Assembly: GCA_009739215.1 (NCBI GenBank)
Contig: VSJF01000008.1
Span: 868,001 to 932,000 of the forward strand
Length of the DNA: 64,000 nucleotides
Source of the DNA: Floccularia luteovirens
Taxonomy: Eukaryota > Basidiomycota > Agaricomycetes > Agaricales > Squamanitaceae
Direction: 5' to 3'
Below are positions 1 through 10,991 of the stretch, in pieces; position 1 is the first letter of the stretch; each line of letters opens with the position of its first letter. The notes beneath the pieces were generated by a model. The model was not told the DNA's origin. It saw only the letters and a list, made by a program, of their open reading frames with translations, and did no database searches. A program made the translations under genes and the position numbers.

Positions 1-2926
1 ATTTTTCATAGCAAATTAATCTAATGAATGACTAGTACAATCAGAAACATATTTCTGCTATGGATTTAATACTACAACTGGAATGATTAGAGGATAAGGC
101 AGCAAAGCACAAAATAAAGCTGATGGAGAAGCTAATCAAGACCTGTTCCAAAAAAGATATCTCAGAATAAAGCAGACAAGAAAACAGGGCAAGGTACAAG
201 GCTGAAATGCAACAAGCTCAACAAGCTTTGCAGTAGCAATTACTAAAGCACAAAACAACAATATCTACTCTAATAGGAGAAAAATAGCCTAGAACTAAAG
301 AAGTCACTTGTATAGTAGGGGTAGACTTTTGGAATAAGAGGAGAGTATTGGGAGAGAGTTTATTATGATTGGTATTATAACATAGATAGTATATGATATT
401 ATATGATTCTTGTTATATGATGATATATTTCTATTAGTTAAGTTCTAGTTTGTCATGATCTAGTGTGACTGTGACATGATGCATGTCACTTACTACAGCT
501 TGATGCTTTGGAATGTTGGCATGAGATAGAAAAGGTATTATTGATGTCAAAAGTACAGTTATCTACTAATTCTATTCTATCAGGAAAAACTCAAAGAGAC
601 TCTCTCCAATGAAATGTAATTGACTCTGCTGGAAGAATTAATGGAGGAAATAAATCAAAGGAAACCTGATGAGGCCCTGCCTCAAAGTCTGGAGAATCAA
701 CAGCAAGCAAATGCAAGTCTAAACATTCTCAAAGTAGACTACATACCTAAATGAAGCATTATTAGGGGGTGCCAGCAATGATATAGATATGGAGACTGTT
801 CTTCCTTCAGAGAAAGCTTTGGGTAAGTGACCCAAAGCTTGTTCTTTGACCACAAGGGTAACTATTCAGATATATTCCTCCTATTACAGTATGTTCACAA
901 AATTCAAACAGAATGGGGAATCACAAAACAGCAACACTTATAGGTAATATAGGTTGTTGAGCACTTGAATGGCATTTTGCTGACTACATATAGCATTTGC
1001 AGTGTTTAGAACATGAAGAAGAGGTCATCTTACCACTAATGTAATTTTTGAGACCCTTTGGAGCTGCCTCTAGAATTTCTGATCATCTATGTGTCCCAGC
1101 TATAATATCCCAGATCTCTAGTATTTCATTCAATAATAGAATAGTCACAGATGAATCCCCAGACATTTTTCTACCTAACTCTCATGTAACCAATCCATCC
1201 CAGGCTCTAACAAGGAATATCAATGAATACCCCAGCCCTTCTAGAGACCCATCCCTATCTGGCACTCACCCCAATACTCCTGCCCCTGATCATATTCCAA
1301 TTGACCTGACTGCCAGACAAGAGACAAGTATTTTGACTACTCCACAGATGATTATGAAACTTTCAGATAAAATAGATGACTTTCAAGCAGAGATTAGAGA
1401 CATTTGAGATCTTGTGACTGCACTATTACCTAAGAAACTGAGAATCCCAAAAAATTCAAAACAAAAATACTCCCACAGCCTTATACTATCTCATGCATTT
1501 CTATGATAATAATGTCTTATCTCTGCTGAAACAGATTTTGTTTACCCATATTTCTTATTTCAAGGCAACCATGCTATAGGAAACCCCCATGGGTTTGAAA
1601 TAGATATGGTAATACCTCATACTCTTTGACAATATAGCTCAAAACCACCCTTCTATAACACATATGCCCTCCTTTAAAATAACTCATGCCTAGTGCCTTT
1701 GAAACACACTTATTAACACAATTAATCAGGTGGAAACTCAGAAGATATCAACATGAACTTGCGGTTTTGAGACCTAGATCTCAGTTCCAGATCCAGGAAC
1801 CTACTATGGAGAGCCTGGACCAAACAGCACTCCAGCCTTCCCACCAAGCCCAGAAAATTTATATAATCCAAAACTAGTGTATCAGCAAATGCATCACACT
1901 GCATTAGGAAGTACTTGGTAGTTATGATTACAAGTAATGATGCTGCAAATGATTATGAAGGGAGCACAATTTATTTCAAAGAAAAATTTGCATTTTATTC
2001 ATTTTTTTACATATTTCCCCTATTTTAAAATTCTTCATTAGTACAATCACTTATTTTGAGTACCTTACTGTATCATAGTAGGTATAAATAGAGCTCAAAA
2101 CAGAATAATAAAATAAGTTAATTTTCCACTTCACTTCAGTATCTAAAAGGCAAAATCTCAGTTTCAATATCTTATTCTATTCTAAAAAAGATCTTATTGA
2201 TTATCTTTCAAATCACTACTATCATTGTTTATCTCATTTACAAGTCCTGCAGGTCTTGAAAATAGAATTTGAAACTTTGAAACCAAGACCTAACTGCTTT
2301 GGAATCTACAAAAGAAACATTTTGAAGTAGAACAAATATTACCTTGATAAGTTCTTATTACTTAAATTTCTAAAAACAAATATTCTGTTTTGAAAGCAAT
2401 TGTCTTTATACATTTTATTACTTATTCTACAGGTGACTAGTTTAGGAATTGCAGATGGAAGCACTGCATCCCAAGGACTTCTTAGTCCAACCACAACTCA
2501 AACCTTTCAGCACAGTCAGAATTAAAAAAATTACTTGGTATCGAGTATGATCATAATATTCTATATTCCACTAGTAATAGAATTGCCAATGCTAACAATT
2601 TAGAGACTCTTCTCTCTAATCCTCCACCTCTTGAACCATTGAAACTATATACCAATGATGTCAAACACTCATGAAATCTTTATATAGCAACTCTTTTTGC
2701 TGAGCATATTCTCATGGAGGAGCCTGGTATTCCTAAAGCCCAACAAGATATAGAGGAGTATTATTTGCAATGTGTTGAAATGCTTAAAAAGCTGATCGAT
2801 AACTTCTATGGTCAGGAAAATGAATCACTGGAACAAGTGAAGAAATGTTGTACTAATCAAACCATCAAGCAATATAAGCAGAATAGGATCAAGAGTTGAC
2901 AAGTTTCTATAAGTGTATTTACTACA
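1..2926. other. Decayed AT-rich repeat DNA with coding remnants
   Basis: No intact gene is visible. The stretch is AT-rich and looks like old transposon-derived sequence. Short coding-like pieces survive, for example around 590-760 (a Lys/Glu/Gln-rich reading frame with a stop in it), 1051-1407 and 2714-2899 (begins with ATG, 61 residues, acidic and helical in character). An intron-like segment with a GTAAGT donor and a pyrimidine-rich ACAG acceptor lies near 823-888. The part at about 326-515 resembles 14195-14350 (see finding). I cannot name the original element. Confidence 0.5.
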
Positions 2927-2931
2927 TTTAA

Positions 2932-3285
2932 TGTTGCAACAGCAACAATCACATGACTGATTACATAATTGATCATGTGATGGAGCACATGACTGATGAC
3001 ATGTCTCACACTCATATGCTCTATGGCACATGACTCTCACAAACATTCCATAACCTTCTACAAGGTTCCATATATAGTCATATGATATATTAGTGTATAC
3101 ATGCATGGACCATTGTACAAAGCTGTACAAACAGCAATTATATATATAAGTAGAACTACTAGACCTTATGTCCTTTATTGAATTTACTTCATAGTAGTCA
3201 GTACTAGTCCTAAGTCTCTAAGTCTAAGTAAGCTCTAAGATAAGAATAGTCCCCTCTACTATACAATACAGGGTGCTGCTCAACA
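2932..3285 (+). repeat. Solo LTR of the local copia family
   Basis: The 354-bp sequence starts TGTTGCAACAGCAAC and ends GGGTGCTGCTCAACA, like the LTRs of the copia element at 4495-14066. It is flanked by a perfect 5-bp duplication TTTAA (2927-2931 and 3286-3290). No internal region adjoins it, so it is a solo LTR left by recombination between the two LTRs of a former full copy. The middle is diverged from the 4495 LTR, indicating an older insertion. Confidence 0.88.
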
Positions 3286-3290
3286 TTTAA

Positions 3291-3796
3291 GTGATATTTT
3301 GTAAATATCTTTTCATAGCTCTTCAAGAATCATCTTAAAATATGCCAAAGTGAGATGGATGGAAGTGAGTCTACAGTTTGGAACTTATTAAATGTTATAG
3401 TAGATAGCCTTGAGCATGATGGAACTAGCTCTGATGAGACTGATGGCAAGACTTACATTATTAGGGTCAAAGAATAGCATAGTGCTGAAATCAGAGCCCT
3501 TCTCAAATATATTGATGAATATCACACATTATACAATTCCTACAGCAACAAACTCCCAGGCTCCAAACCTCACACTTGCCACTACAGAAGTCATGTGCCC
3601 TTAAGCAGATATAATACTATTGCTATGCTACCATGGAACTTTTACAATAATGCTTGGTATGATGCTTTGCCATTATTGGAGCAGAAAACAATTGTCTGCA
3701 AAAAGTCCAATACAACTACCTAGATTTAGATAAATATTTGCTGATGAGTACAAGTTAGGCTTTATTAGAATTAGATGTAATATTATAATTCACTCA
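3291..3796. other. Unassigned AT-rich sequence
   Basis: Nothing recognisable. A Leu/Met-rich open frame (3410-3604) exists but has no family resemblance. This is the sequence that was interrupted by the solo LTRs on both sides. Confidence 0.4.
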
Positions 3797-3801
3797 ATGC
3801 T

Positions 3802-4226
3802 TGTAAGGGGAACCCCAAGTTCAATCCTTCGAACCCTTCAAAACTACTCAGCAATACCTCAACACTACTTTCCACTACCCTTGATATAACTTTGACATAC
3901 TTTCCACTACCCTTGATACAACTTCGACATGCTTACTATCAGGGAGTTATATATTTAGATATAGTTACTAAGGTTGCCACCCATCTAAGATGGTAACCCT
4001 CCTTTGATACCTCTTCTATTTTTATCCACATATATAGCAATACCCCTGGATAGAAATCCTTAGACTTTTCTCTTCAGATTTCCTGTCCAGGTGAGTAGAT
4101 AGAATATGTATACTTTACAATATAATAACTTCAGATTTCCTGTCCAGTTCGATATACTTCTGGTTTTGCAGCCTGCTTGTGACACTTCGAAATATGCATT
4201 GCACAAACTGCCTAGTTGCCCTTACA
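3802..4226 (+). repeat. Solo LTR, second family (copy 1)
   Basis: A 425-bp element beginning TGTAAGGGGAACCCC and ending TTGCCCTTACA, so the ends are short inverted repeats of TG..CA type. A perfect 5-bp target duplication ATGCT flanks it (3797-3801 and 4227-4231). It is closely similar to 5578-5969 but carries an internal tandem duplication of about 33 bp near 3862-3930 (repeated CATACTTTCCACTACCCTTG). No protein is encoded. Confidence 0.9.
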
Positions 4227-4494
4227 ATGCTCATGTTTTACCTTTTTATCTGTTTATTCCTTTTATTCATTCATTCCTCTCCTATTGTATATCCATACAT
4301 GTAGATAATCATCACACTCCTTAATATATTTCTCAAATCACATGCATATACATACATAGAAAAATCAAAGTTCACAGTAAATGCTGGTGAGATGAGGAGG
4401 CAAGTTGCATGTATGTCATAGACTGCTGCTTGACTAGCTGAGCAACTCACTAAGTGGCTACTCATCAGGTTGATGAGCTATCTGATGAATATTT

Positions 4495-4858
4495 TGTTGC
4501 AACAGCAACTATCATATGAAGAATCACATGATTCATGTAACGTGATATGTCATATGACCTAGTCATGTGACTCACTCATCATATGCTTTATATGTCACAT
4601 GCATTATGACTAAGCATATTCTTTGATGTTCTACAACATTCTACAAGGAACATGTGACTTATGGAACTATCTAGCATGGACCTACTATTTACAAATATGC
4701 ACATACAGTAAATCTGTATATAAGGACCTTGTACTTCATACTATGCCTCTTGTCCAATTATATTAGTAGTAGTCAGTACTAGTCTCTAAAGTCACAAAGT
4801 AAGCTCTAAGGTAAGATAGTTCCACTCCACTGTGTATAACACAGGGTGCTGCTCAACA
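4495..4858 (+). repeat. 5' LTR of the copia element
   Basis: The 364-bp LTR runs from TGTTGCAACAGC to GCTGCTCAACA. A likely promoter core, GTATATAAGG, lies at about 4716-4725, followed by the presumed transcript start region. It is near-identical to the 3' LTR outside that copy's insertion. Confidence 0.92.
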
Positions 4859-4871
4859 GGTTATAGGCTCT
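4859..4871 (+). other. Putative primer binding site (internal tRNA-iMet type)
   Basis: The bases directly after the 5' LTR read GGTTATAGGCTCT. Copia elements of the Drosophila copia and fungal type can be primed by the anticodon arm of initiator tRNA-Met, whose complement is GGTTATGAGC-like. The match here has two differences, so the assignment is an inference. Confidence 0.35.
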
Positions 4872-5147
4872 GGTGCCAGTCTCTATGTCATGCTTGTCAC
4901 TGACAATGATGACTTGAAACTAAAAGCTCTTATCCTTGGAGAAGTGTCTCTCTCATCATTCCCTTTAATGGTTGAACTTTGAGATATGACCACTCTATGA
5001 AGTGACATCGTCATGAAATCTTGTTCTGATTGAAGATTCCATGCATGCCTTATGTTGTAGCACTCTAGTGATTGCTCTTGAGAACGTTGTGCTGATTGTG
5101 CTCATTTGCAGCAACTCAAAACAAACAAACTCATTTCATTTAACAAC

Positions 5148-6616
5148 ATGTCAACCACTGCTATTATCACTGCTATGTCCTTTGTCTTCTCTAATGCTTG
5201 TTGATTTGAGTGGAAGATGATGATGGAGACATACCTTCAAACTGCCCAGTTGTGGCAGATCGTCTCTAGAGTCAGAACTCACCCATCTCCCCAAGACCCA
5301 GACAACATCTTGGAAATGATGATGTTGTTACAGCAGTCTTAGAATGATAAGGATGACAGTGCCATGAGATCAATAAAGCAGAGGCTATCCCCCGACTTAA
5401 TTTGTGCTACTGTGTGAGATGAATGTAACTGTTCAAGTGAATTGTGGCAATGGCTTATTGACAGGTTTGAGGTAAAGGAACTCAGTACCATCTATGAACT
5501 ATACAAAAAGATCAAGGACTTCAAACTTGGCAGTAGTAATCCTGAACCTGACTTCCTCCATCTCGAGGACTTGTTTGTGTAAGGGGAACCCCAAGTTCAA
5601 CCTTTTGAACCCTTCGAAATCACTCAGCAATACCTCAACACCACTTCCTACTACCCTCAATACAACTTCAACATGCTTACTATCAGGGAGTTATATATTT
5701 AGATACAGTTACTAAGGTTGCCACCCATCTAAGATGGTAACCCTCCTTCAATACCTCTTCTATTTTTATCCACATATATAGCAACACCCCTGGACAGAAA
5801 TTCTTAGACTTTTCTCTTCGGATTTCCTGTCCAGGTGAGTAGATAGAATATGTATACTTTACAATATAATAACTTTGGATTTCCTATCCAGTTTGATGCG
5901 CTTCCTGTTTCGCAGCCTGTTGTGACACTTTGAAACATGCACCGCGCGAACTGCCCAGTTGCCCTTACAGTTTGGTAGACTGTCTGAAAATGACTGTCTC
6001 ATTCTGGAACTCTTGCAGGCATTGATTGCATTATCTGCAATCCCTGAAAAATGGAGTACTATAATGGCAAACTTGTTGCAAAACAAGGATGCCACCACAT
6101 TGAAACTTACAAATATAAAAGCTCTTGTCACCCACCAGTTTACTGGTACAAACATACAGAAGGCTAATGCCTCTGAAAGTGGTGGTAATGCGCAAAAAAT
6201 GTCGAATGTAAAATATAAATCCAACAACAACCCTTCTTACAAAGATCAGTCCAAAAAAAAAGACTCTCCAGCTGATCAGAAGAAGAAGAGACAGCATGGT
6301 AAATGGGGTGGCAAGCCAAAAGAAGAAAAAGAAAAAGCTAAGACAGCTGAGGTAGAAGAAAGTGGTGGGTCTCACTCCCATGTCACATCAATGGCCATGC
6401 TGGCCATCTCATTTGGTGCCAGGTTAAGCATACCAGCTCCTTTGGCATCAACACCTACTTTCTTATAGGAAAATCCCCACAAGTTCTACACTCCGCCAAT
6501 TGCTAGTACATACACTAGCATGAAAGCATTGAAGCACCCTGAAACATATACGAGCACTAAATGCTCCAGGGAACTTGTAGACTATGAAGGTCTACCATGG
6601 CATCCTCAACACCTCT
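5148..6616 (+). pseudogene. copia gag remnant, split by a solo LTR
   Basis: The frame starts at ATG 5148 with MSTTAIITAMSF and has the UBN2/Gag-like layout (Trp-rich segment ending in the residues around WQWLIDRFEV). In-frame stops occur at 5202 (TGA), 5340 (TAG) and 5415 (TGA). A 392-bp solo LTR interrupts the frame at 5578-5969; the reading frame resumes after the duplicated GTTTG with ..GRLSENDCLILELLQ. The downstream part is Lys/Asp-rich (6200-6350), a likely nucleic-acid-binding tail, and has another stop at 6466. No CCHC zinc knuckle is visible. The stops are all single transitions away from Trp, Gln or Arg codons. Confidence 0.75.
5578..5969 (+). repeat. Solo LTR, second family (copy 2), nested in gag
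   Basis: The 392-bp element begins TGTAAGGGGAACCCC and ends TTGCCCTTACA, and is closely similar to 3802-4226 but without that copy's tandem duplication. Perfect 5-bp duplication GTTTG (5573-5577 and 5970-5974). Removing one copy of GTTTG plus the element reconnects the gag frame, so the insertion post-dates the copia element. Confidence 0.93.
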
Positions 6617-6840
6617 GAAGACATGAGGAGGTTTTGTTGAACTGTGGTGGTGGGGAACCCTCTACCTCCAGAATAGAGAAAGTACCAGAAGAGGTAAGTG
6701 AACCTCCACCAAAACATTTTAAGTCCAAGACACCTAAACCTTGGGAACTTCACCTGGCTTGATCTGACTCAGGTGATTCTGTATCTCTCAGATCAGAGGA
6801 GGACTGGGATTATCCATGTCCTGCTAATGGATGGACTAAA

Positions 6841-7418
6841 ATGGAGATTGATGAGGCTATTGCAGATAGTGCAGGGATAGAGCGCATCAATGTAGCTCTA
6901 GAAACTGGATACAAGAGTGAAAGGCAAGTACCTCCTTTGAACTGTAAAGTGACCGAGATTGATAATGACCTACAGTGCCCTCTTCAGCTCCTAGAGTTGA
7001 ACGGTTCTCATAGTAGTAGTCATGGACTTATATATATACTGTCACATGTATCTCTTGGCTCCTCTGAGGGAATAATATCTAATCATTTTGCATCTTGTTC
7101 AAAGTGTAAGGGAAAAGCAAAGGATCCTAATCATGCATCGTGGATTATGGATTCAGGAGCATCAATGCACTTTATGCATAAACAAACAGACTTCATTGAG
7201 TATCATACTCTGAAGAAACCAATTCCCATCCAGACAGCTTCTGAACAAGTTGTTTATATTGAGGGACTTGGGACTGTCATGATGAGTCATGAAGTAGTTA
7301 TACCTCTCAATGGAAACAAAGAGAGAAGAATGCATAGAATGACTTGGATCTCACCAGTCTACTACATCCCTGGATTGAGTGGCTGCTTGCTCTCTATGTA
7401 TCAGCAAACTCTATTTTG
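6841..7418 (+). pseudogene. copia protease-region remnant
   Basis: The open frame contains the retropepsin active-site motif WIMDSGASMHF (DSGA at about 7149-7160) and, 60 residues on, the conserved YYIPGLSGCLLS segment that in copia polyproteins precedes the GAG-pre-integrase domain. The frame ends at a stop (7416-7418) close to the point where the CCATAG-rich block was inserted, so the protease is cut off from the integrase. Confidence 0.75.
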
Positions 7419-7929
7419 ATCCGACAAAATCCATAGCAAGCCATAGCACTATAGCAACATGTAGTAGTCTATAGTAACCTATAATAATTCATAGATATCA
7501 GCCATTTTCCATAGTGACCCATAGTGACCCATAGTGATCTGTAGTGACCTGTAGCATTTTGCCCTTTTTTATAGTTGGCTATAGCAGTCTGTAGTAACCC
7601 ATAGATGTCAGGCTAATTTCCATAGCAGCTCATAGTGATCTGTAGTAACCCATAGATTTTTGGATTTTCTGTAGTGGCCATAGCAGTTTGTAGTATTCCA
7701 TAGATATTAGGCTAATTTGCATAGTAGTCTATAGTAGCTTGTAGTAACTCATAGATTTTGACATTTTCTATAGTTGGCTATAGCAGCTGTAGTATTCCAT
7801 AGATGTTAGGCTAATTTGCATAGTAGTCTGTAGTGGCCTGTAGTGCCTCATAGATTGTTGGATTTTCTATAGTTCATTGTAGTATGTCATAGATATTAGG
7901 CTAATTTTCATAGCAGCCTATAGCATGTA

Positions 7930-8273
7930 GTGTGATAAGTTTTTGATTAACTTGTAAACTTTGTGGAATAGCACGAGATTTTGCAAAATAAAGACATAGA
8001 AAATTATAGACATAGAAAGGTGTGCTTATTCACTTTCAAACGCGTTAAAGAACAGCCAAAACAGTCCAGATTTGAGTGAGATATCATGAAAACATCATAA
8101 GAAAACATACCCATAATGTTTTCATTATATCTCACTGAATTCTAGACTATTCTGGCTACTCTTTGACGCGTATGAAAGCAAATAAGCACATCTTTTTATG
8201 TCCATAATTTTATATGTTTTTATTCTGCAAAATCTTGTGCTATTCTACAAAGTTTATAGTGATCAATCACTAA
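7930..8273. repeat. Fold-back (MITE-like) element 1
   Basis: Two long inverted arms, about 7952-8095 and 8115-8258, are separated by under 20 bp. Arm 1 has GGAATAGCACGAGATTTTGC and arm 2 its near complement GCAAAATCTTGTGCTATTC; both carry an ACGCGT box and a GAGATAT..ATGAAAACAT inner end. The outer ends read GTGTGATAAG and CAATCAC. The arms are diverged from one another. The inner sequence is related to the fold-back element at 14572-14720. Confidence 0.8.
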
Positions 8274-8520
8274 TTCTATATTATTCCGCTTTCTGGATTA
8301 CATAAGCAAAATGTCGGACTTGCATTGGACTTGGAAAAAAAGTATGAGTCCAATCTTTGTCAACAGCAGAGTCATATGACTGTGGGAAAATTACCCTGGA
8401 TACTTCGAACTTAAATTTTCTTTTTGCTTCTTTTCCATCTTTTTCTTCAACCACCATCTTCTCTCATTTTCATAGTTGTCAGAGTCTGGTAGTGATAGAA
8501 GGGGTTGCACAGATACTAGT

Positions 8521-8745
8521 ATGTTCTTTTTTTTCTTTTCTGTTATGTGTCCGAGTTTTTCTCTTTCCTATGTTTTTCTTATGTTTTTCTTATGTTTTCC
8601 TATGTTTTTTTTTCGATGTTTTCCTATTTTTTTAAATGTTTTTTCTATGTTTTTATATGTTTTTTGTCATGTTTTTTTATGTTTTTATATATGTTTTTAT
8701 TATGTTTTTATATGTTTTTTATATGTTATTTTTATCTTTGTATAG
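8521..8745. repeat. T-rich minisatellite (TATGTTTTT units)
   Basis: Imperfect tandem units of the form TATGTTTTTC / TATGTTTTTA run for about 225 bp. Overlapping open frames here (Phe/Val/Met/Cys-only) are artefacts of the repeat. Confidence 0.85.
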
Positions 8746-9151
8746 TGACATATAGTGTTATATTATGTAATTAATATAATTATAAATATATATAAATATG
8801 AATAAACAAACAAAATAAATAAATACAAATATAAATACAAATAAAAAATATTATCTATGGCTTGCTATAGCTTGCTATGGAGCACTCCATAGTGCTCCAT
8901 AGTGCTCTGTAGCAGCTCCATAGTATTGCATAGCATATATCAATTATAGATTGCTTACATAATCCATCTATGGAGTGCTACAACACTGTTACAGCATACT
9001 ACAGCCTATCTATGAAGTGCTACAGTATTGCTACAGCCTATCTATGGAGTGCTGTGGAGTGCTCTACAGCTTATAACCCCATGCTACAGCTGCTACAGCT
9101 GCTATGGTGCTATGGAGTGCTCCATAGCAAGCCATAGCAGACCTGGGATTT

Positions 9152-10379
9152 GCTGATGTGGGACAGTTCCTGACTGAAAAGGGGAACAGTGTTAGAGAAA
9201 AAGGGTCCCTCATCAACATTGTTGATTCTAAAAGTGAGCCAATCTTGTCTTGTGAAACACACATGAGAGGTGATACTATTTACTGGTGTGATGCTCAAAT
9301 CGTTTGCAAACCCAGTGCTAAGGCCAGTGTTGTAATGTACAAGGTTATATATGACACTTGGCATAAGAAATTTGGACACTCATCTAAACAGGTACTCCAG
9401 AAAGCTCCTGAAAATGTGCAAGATTTTCCAACCTCATTAGAATTGCCTAAGAAAACCCCATTATGCCCAGGTTGTCTCCAAGGAAAGCAACACAGTAAGT
9501 CTTTCCCCCTGAGCTCTTCACAAGCTTCTGCACCATTTGAGTTAGTTTATTCTGACTTAAAGCAGTTTCCTATTGCAAGTTATCACAAATATCACTATGT
9601 GATCACTTTCCTTGATGACTTTACATCTCATGCCTAGACAATGAATTTGTGCCATAAAGATGACTCAAAGGCTGCAATGAAATGTTTTAGTGTATTTGTT
9701 AAAATGCAATTCAACACTGAAGTAAAAAAGTGGCATTTTGATGGAGGGGGTGAATTCCAGCAAATGGAAGTATTGCTGAAGGATATGGGAGTTATCATTG
9801 AGAAATCTGTTCCCTATGAGCAACAGCAGAATGGTAGAGCAGAGTGGTTAAATTATACCTTAATAGACAAAGCGGAAGCTATGCAACATGACGCCTGCAT
9901 ACCAGACAGCTAGTGGGAATTTAGTGTGGAACAAGCAGTACATGTCTATAACAGAACTCCTATGGTGCATCTAAAATAGTGTACACCTTTTGAGGCTTTG
10001 CACAAAGTTAAACCAGAAGTTAACCATCTTAGAGTATTTGGCTGTAGAGCCTATGTCTACCTCCCCGAAGAAAAATGGGTGAATAAACTCACTCCTAAAT
10101 CAGAGCTGATGGTATTCATTGGACACCCTGAAGAAGTAAAGGGCTATCACTTTATGCAACTCCACAACAATACTGTCTTTGTGGCTGCCACTGCAATCTT
10201 TGACAAGCTTCTCTTTCCAAAATGTCCAGATCAGAAACAGCATGGTATTACTGAATTAGGACAAGATCCCCCACCTTCTAGTCCATACAACTCAGACGAT
10301 GAGGATAGTGAAGGCAATGAATCTATACCACCCTTTCACGAACTGTCTGAACTTAATTATTCTAATAGACCAGACCAAC
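9152..10379 (+). pseudogene. copia integrase remnant
   Basis: The GAG-pre-integrase part ends in the zinc-binding HHCC motif (H at WHKKFGH.., C at CPGCLQGKQH, about 9359-9495). The rve core follows with the three acidic residues visible: D in VYSDLKQF (about 9550), D in WHFDGGGEF (about 9740) and E in PYEQQQNGRAEW (about 9815). The downstream LRVFGCRAYVYLPEEK segment is typical of copia integrase C-termini. In-frame TAG stops at 9636, 9911 and 9977 interrupt it, each fitting a G-to-A or C-to-T change. The frame is cut at 10379 by the 607-bp solo LTR. Confidence 0.85.
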
Positions 10380-10986
10380 TGTTATGATCTTATCTGGATA
10401 TGTGCTATCTCTCTAGACTTTAGAATGTATGTGCAATGCATTCCTGCCTCATTTATTACTTTCCCATACACATTTTGTATATAACTCATGTTTTGGTTCT
10501 TTTAACTCATAGTGACTTGTATAGACTTCTAAATGACTAGTAGATACTTTTGTATGACTCTGTGTCAACTTATAGCTTACTTAGCAAGCACGCAATAGGT
10601 TATTATTAGAAGTAGCATACTTGTATTTAAGTAGTGCGAAACTACAGACAAGCCTTAGCTTGATCTTAGTTTCAAGTACCCTCTAATACAGGTGATTACT
10701 CTATTACCTCTATAACACTCTAAGAGACACTCCCTTCTCTGTCTAGAATAGCAGGATCATTGTATATAGTGGCATGGACAACACTGTATAGCCTAAAACA
10801 CCTGGCTATCCCCTCCTCTGTAACTGACCTCAGAGAGACCCCAATAGGTAGTTTGTAACCTGTGTAGTAGCATAACCTACTATCATGCCAGGGAAATCTG
10901 ACTGGCAACAACAAACCATACCCTAACCTGGACACCCCCAACAACAAGACAAGTAAACGATGATGTATAAACCCTAAACAGTAACA
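10380..10986 (+). repeat. Solo LTR, third family, nested in pol
   Basis: A 607-bp element starting TGTTATGATC and ending AAACAGTAACA (ends TGTTA/TAACA). The flanking 5-mers are CCAAC (10375-10379) and CTAAC (10987-10991), a target duplication with one later mutation. Removing the element and one 5-mer restores the reading frame across the site (..RPDQ then PNTWDP..), which confirms both ends. Confidence 0.88.
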
Positions 10987-10991
10987 CTAAC

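Larger units (their letters stand above)
7419..9140. repeat. Palindrome-rich CCATAG/CTATGG insertion inside copia
   Basis: This block separates the protease remnant from the pre-integrase domain. Both ends carry the same 18-bp direct repeat CCATAGCAAGCCATAGCA (near 7433 and 9122), and the interior is filled with degenerate repeats of the kind CATAGTGACC, CTGTAGTAACCCATAGAT, and their complements. A near-perfect palindrome centres on 9100-9140 and a matching inverted copy lies near 8856-8940. It contains a fold-back element (7930-8273) and a T-rich minisatellite (8521-8745). Exact ends and target duplication could not be fixed. No transposase is present, so it is a non-autonomous or composite insertion. 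Confidence 0.65.

Noticed and set aside
8357..8774. Three overlapping open frames rich in Phe, Val, Cys and Met
   Set aside because: They are translations of the TATGTTTTT minisatellite in three registers, not genes.
7419..9140. Regularly spaced short repeats that could suggest a CRISPR array
   Set aside because: The repeats vary in length and spacing, occur in both orientations, have no unique spacers, and the genome is fungal.
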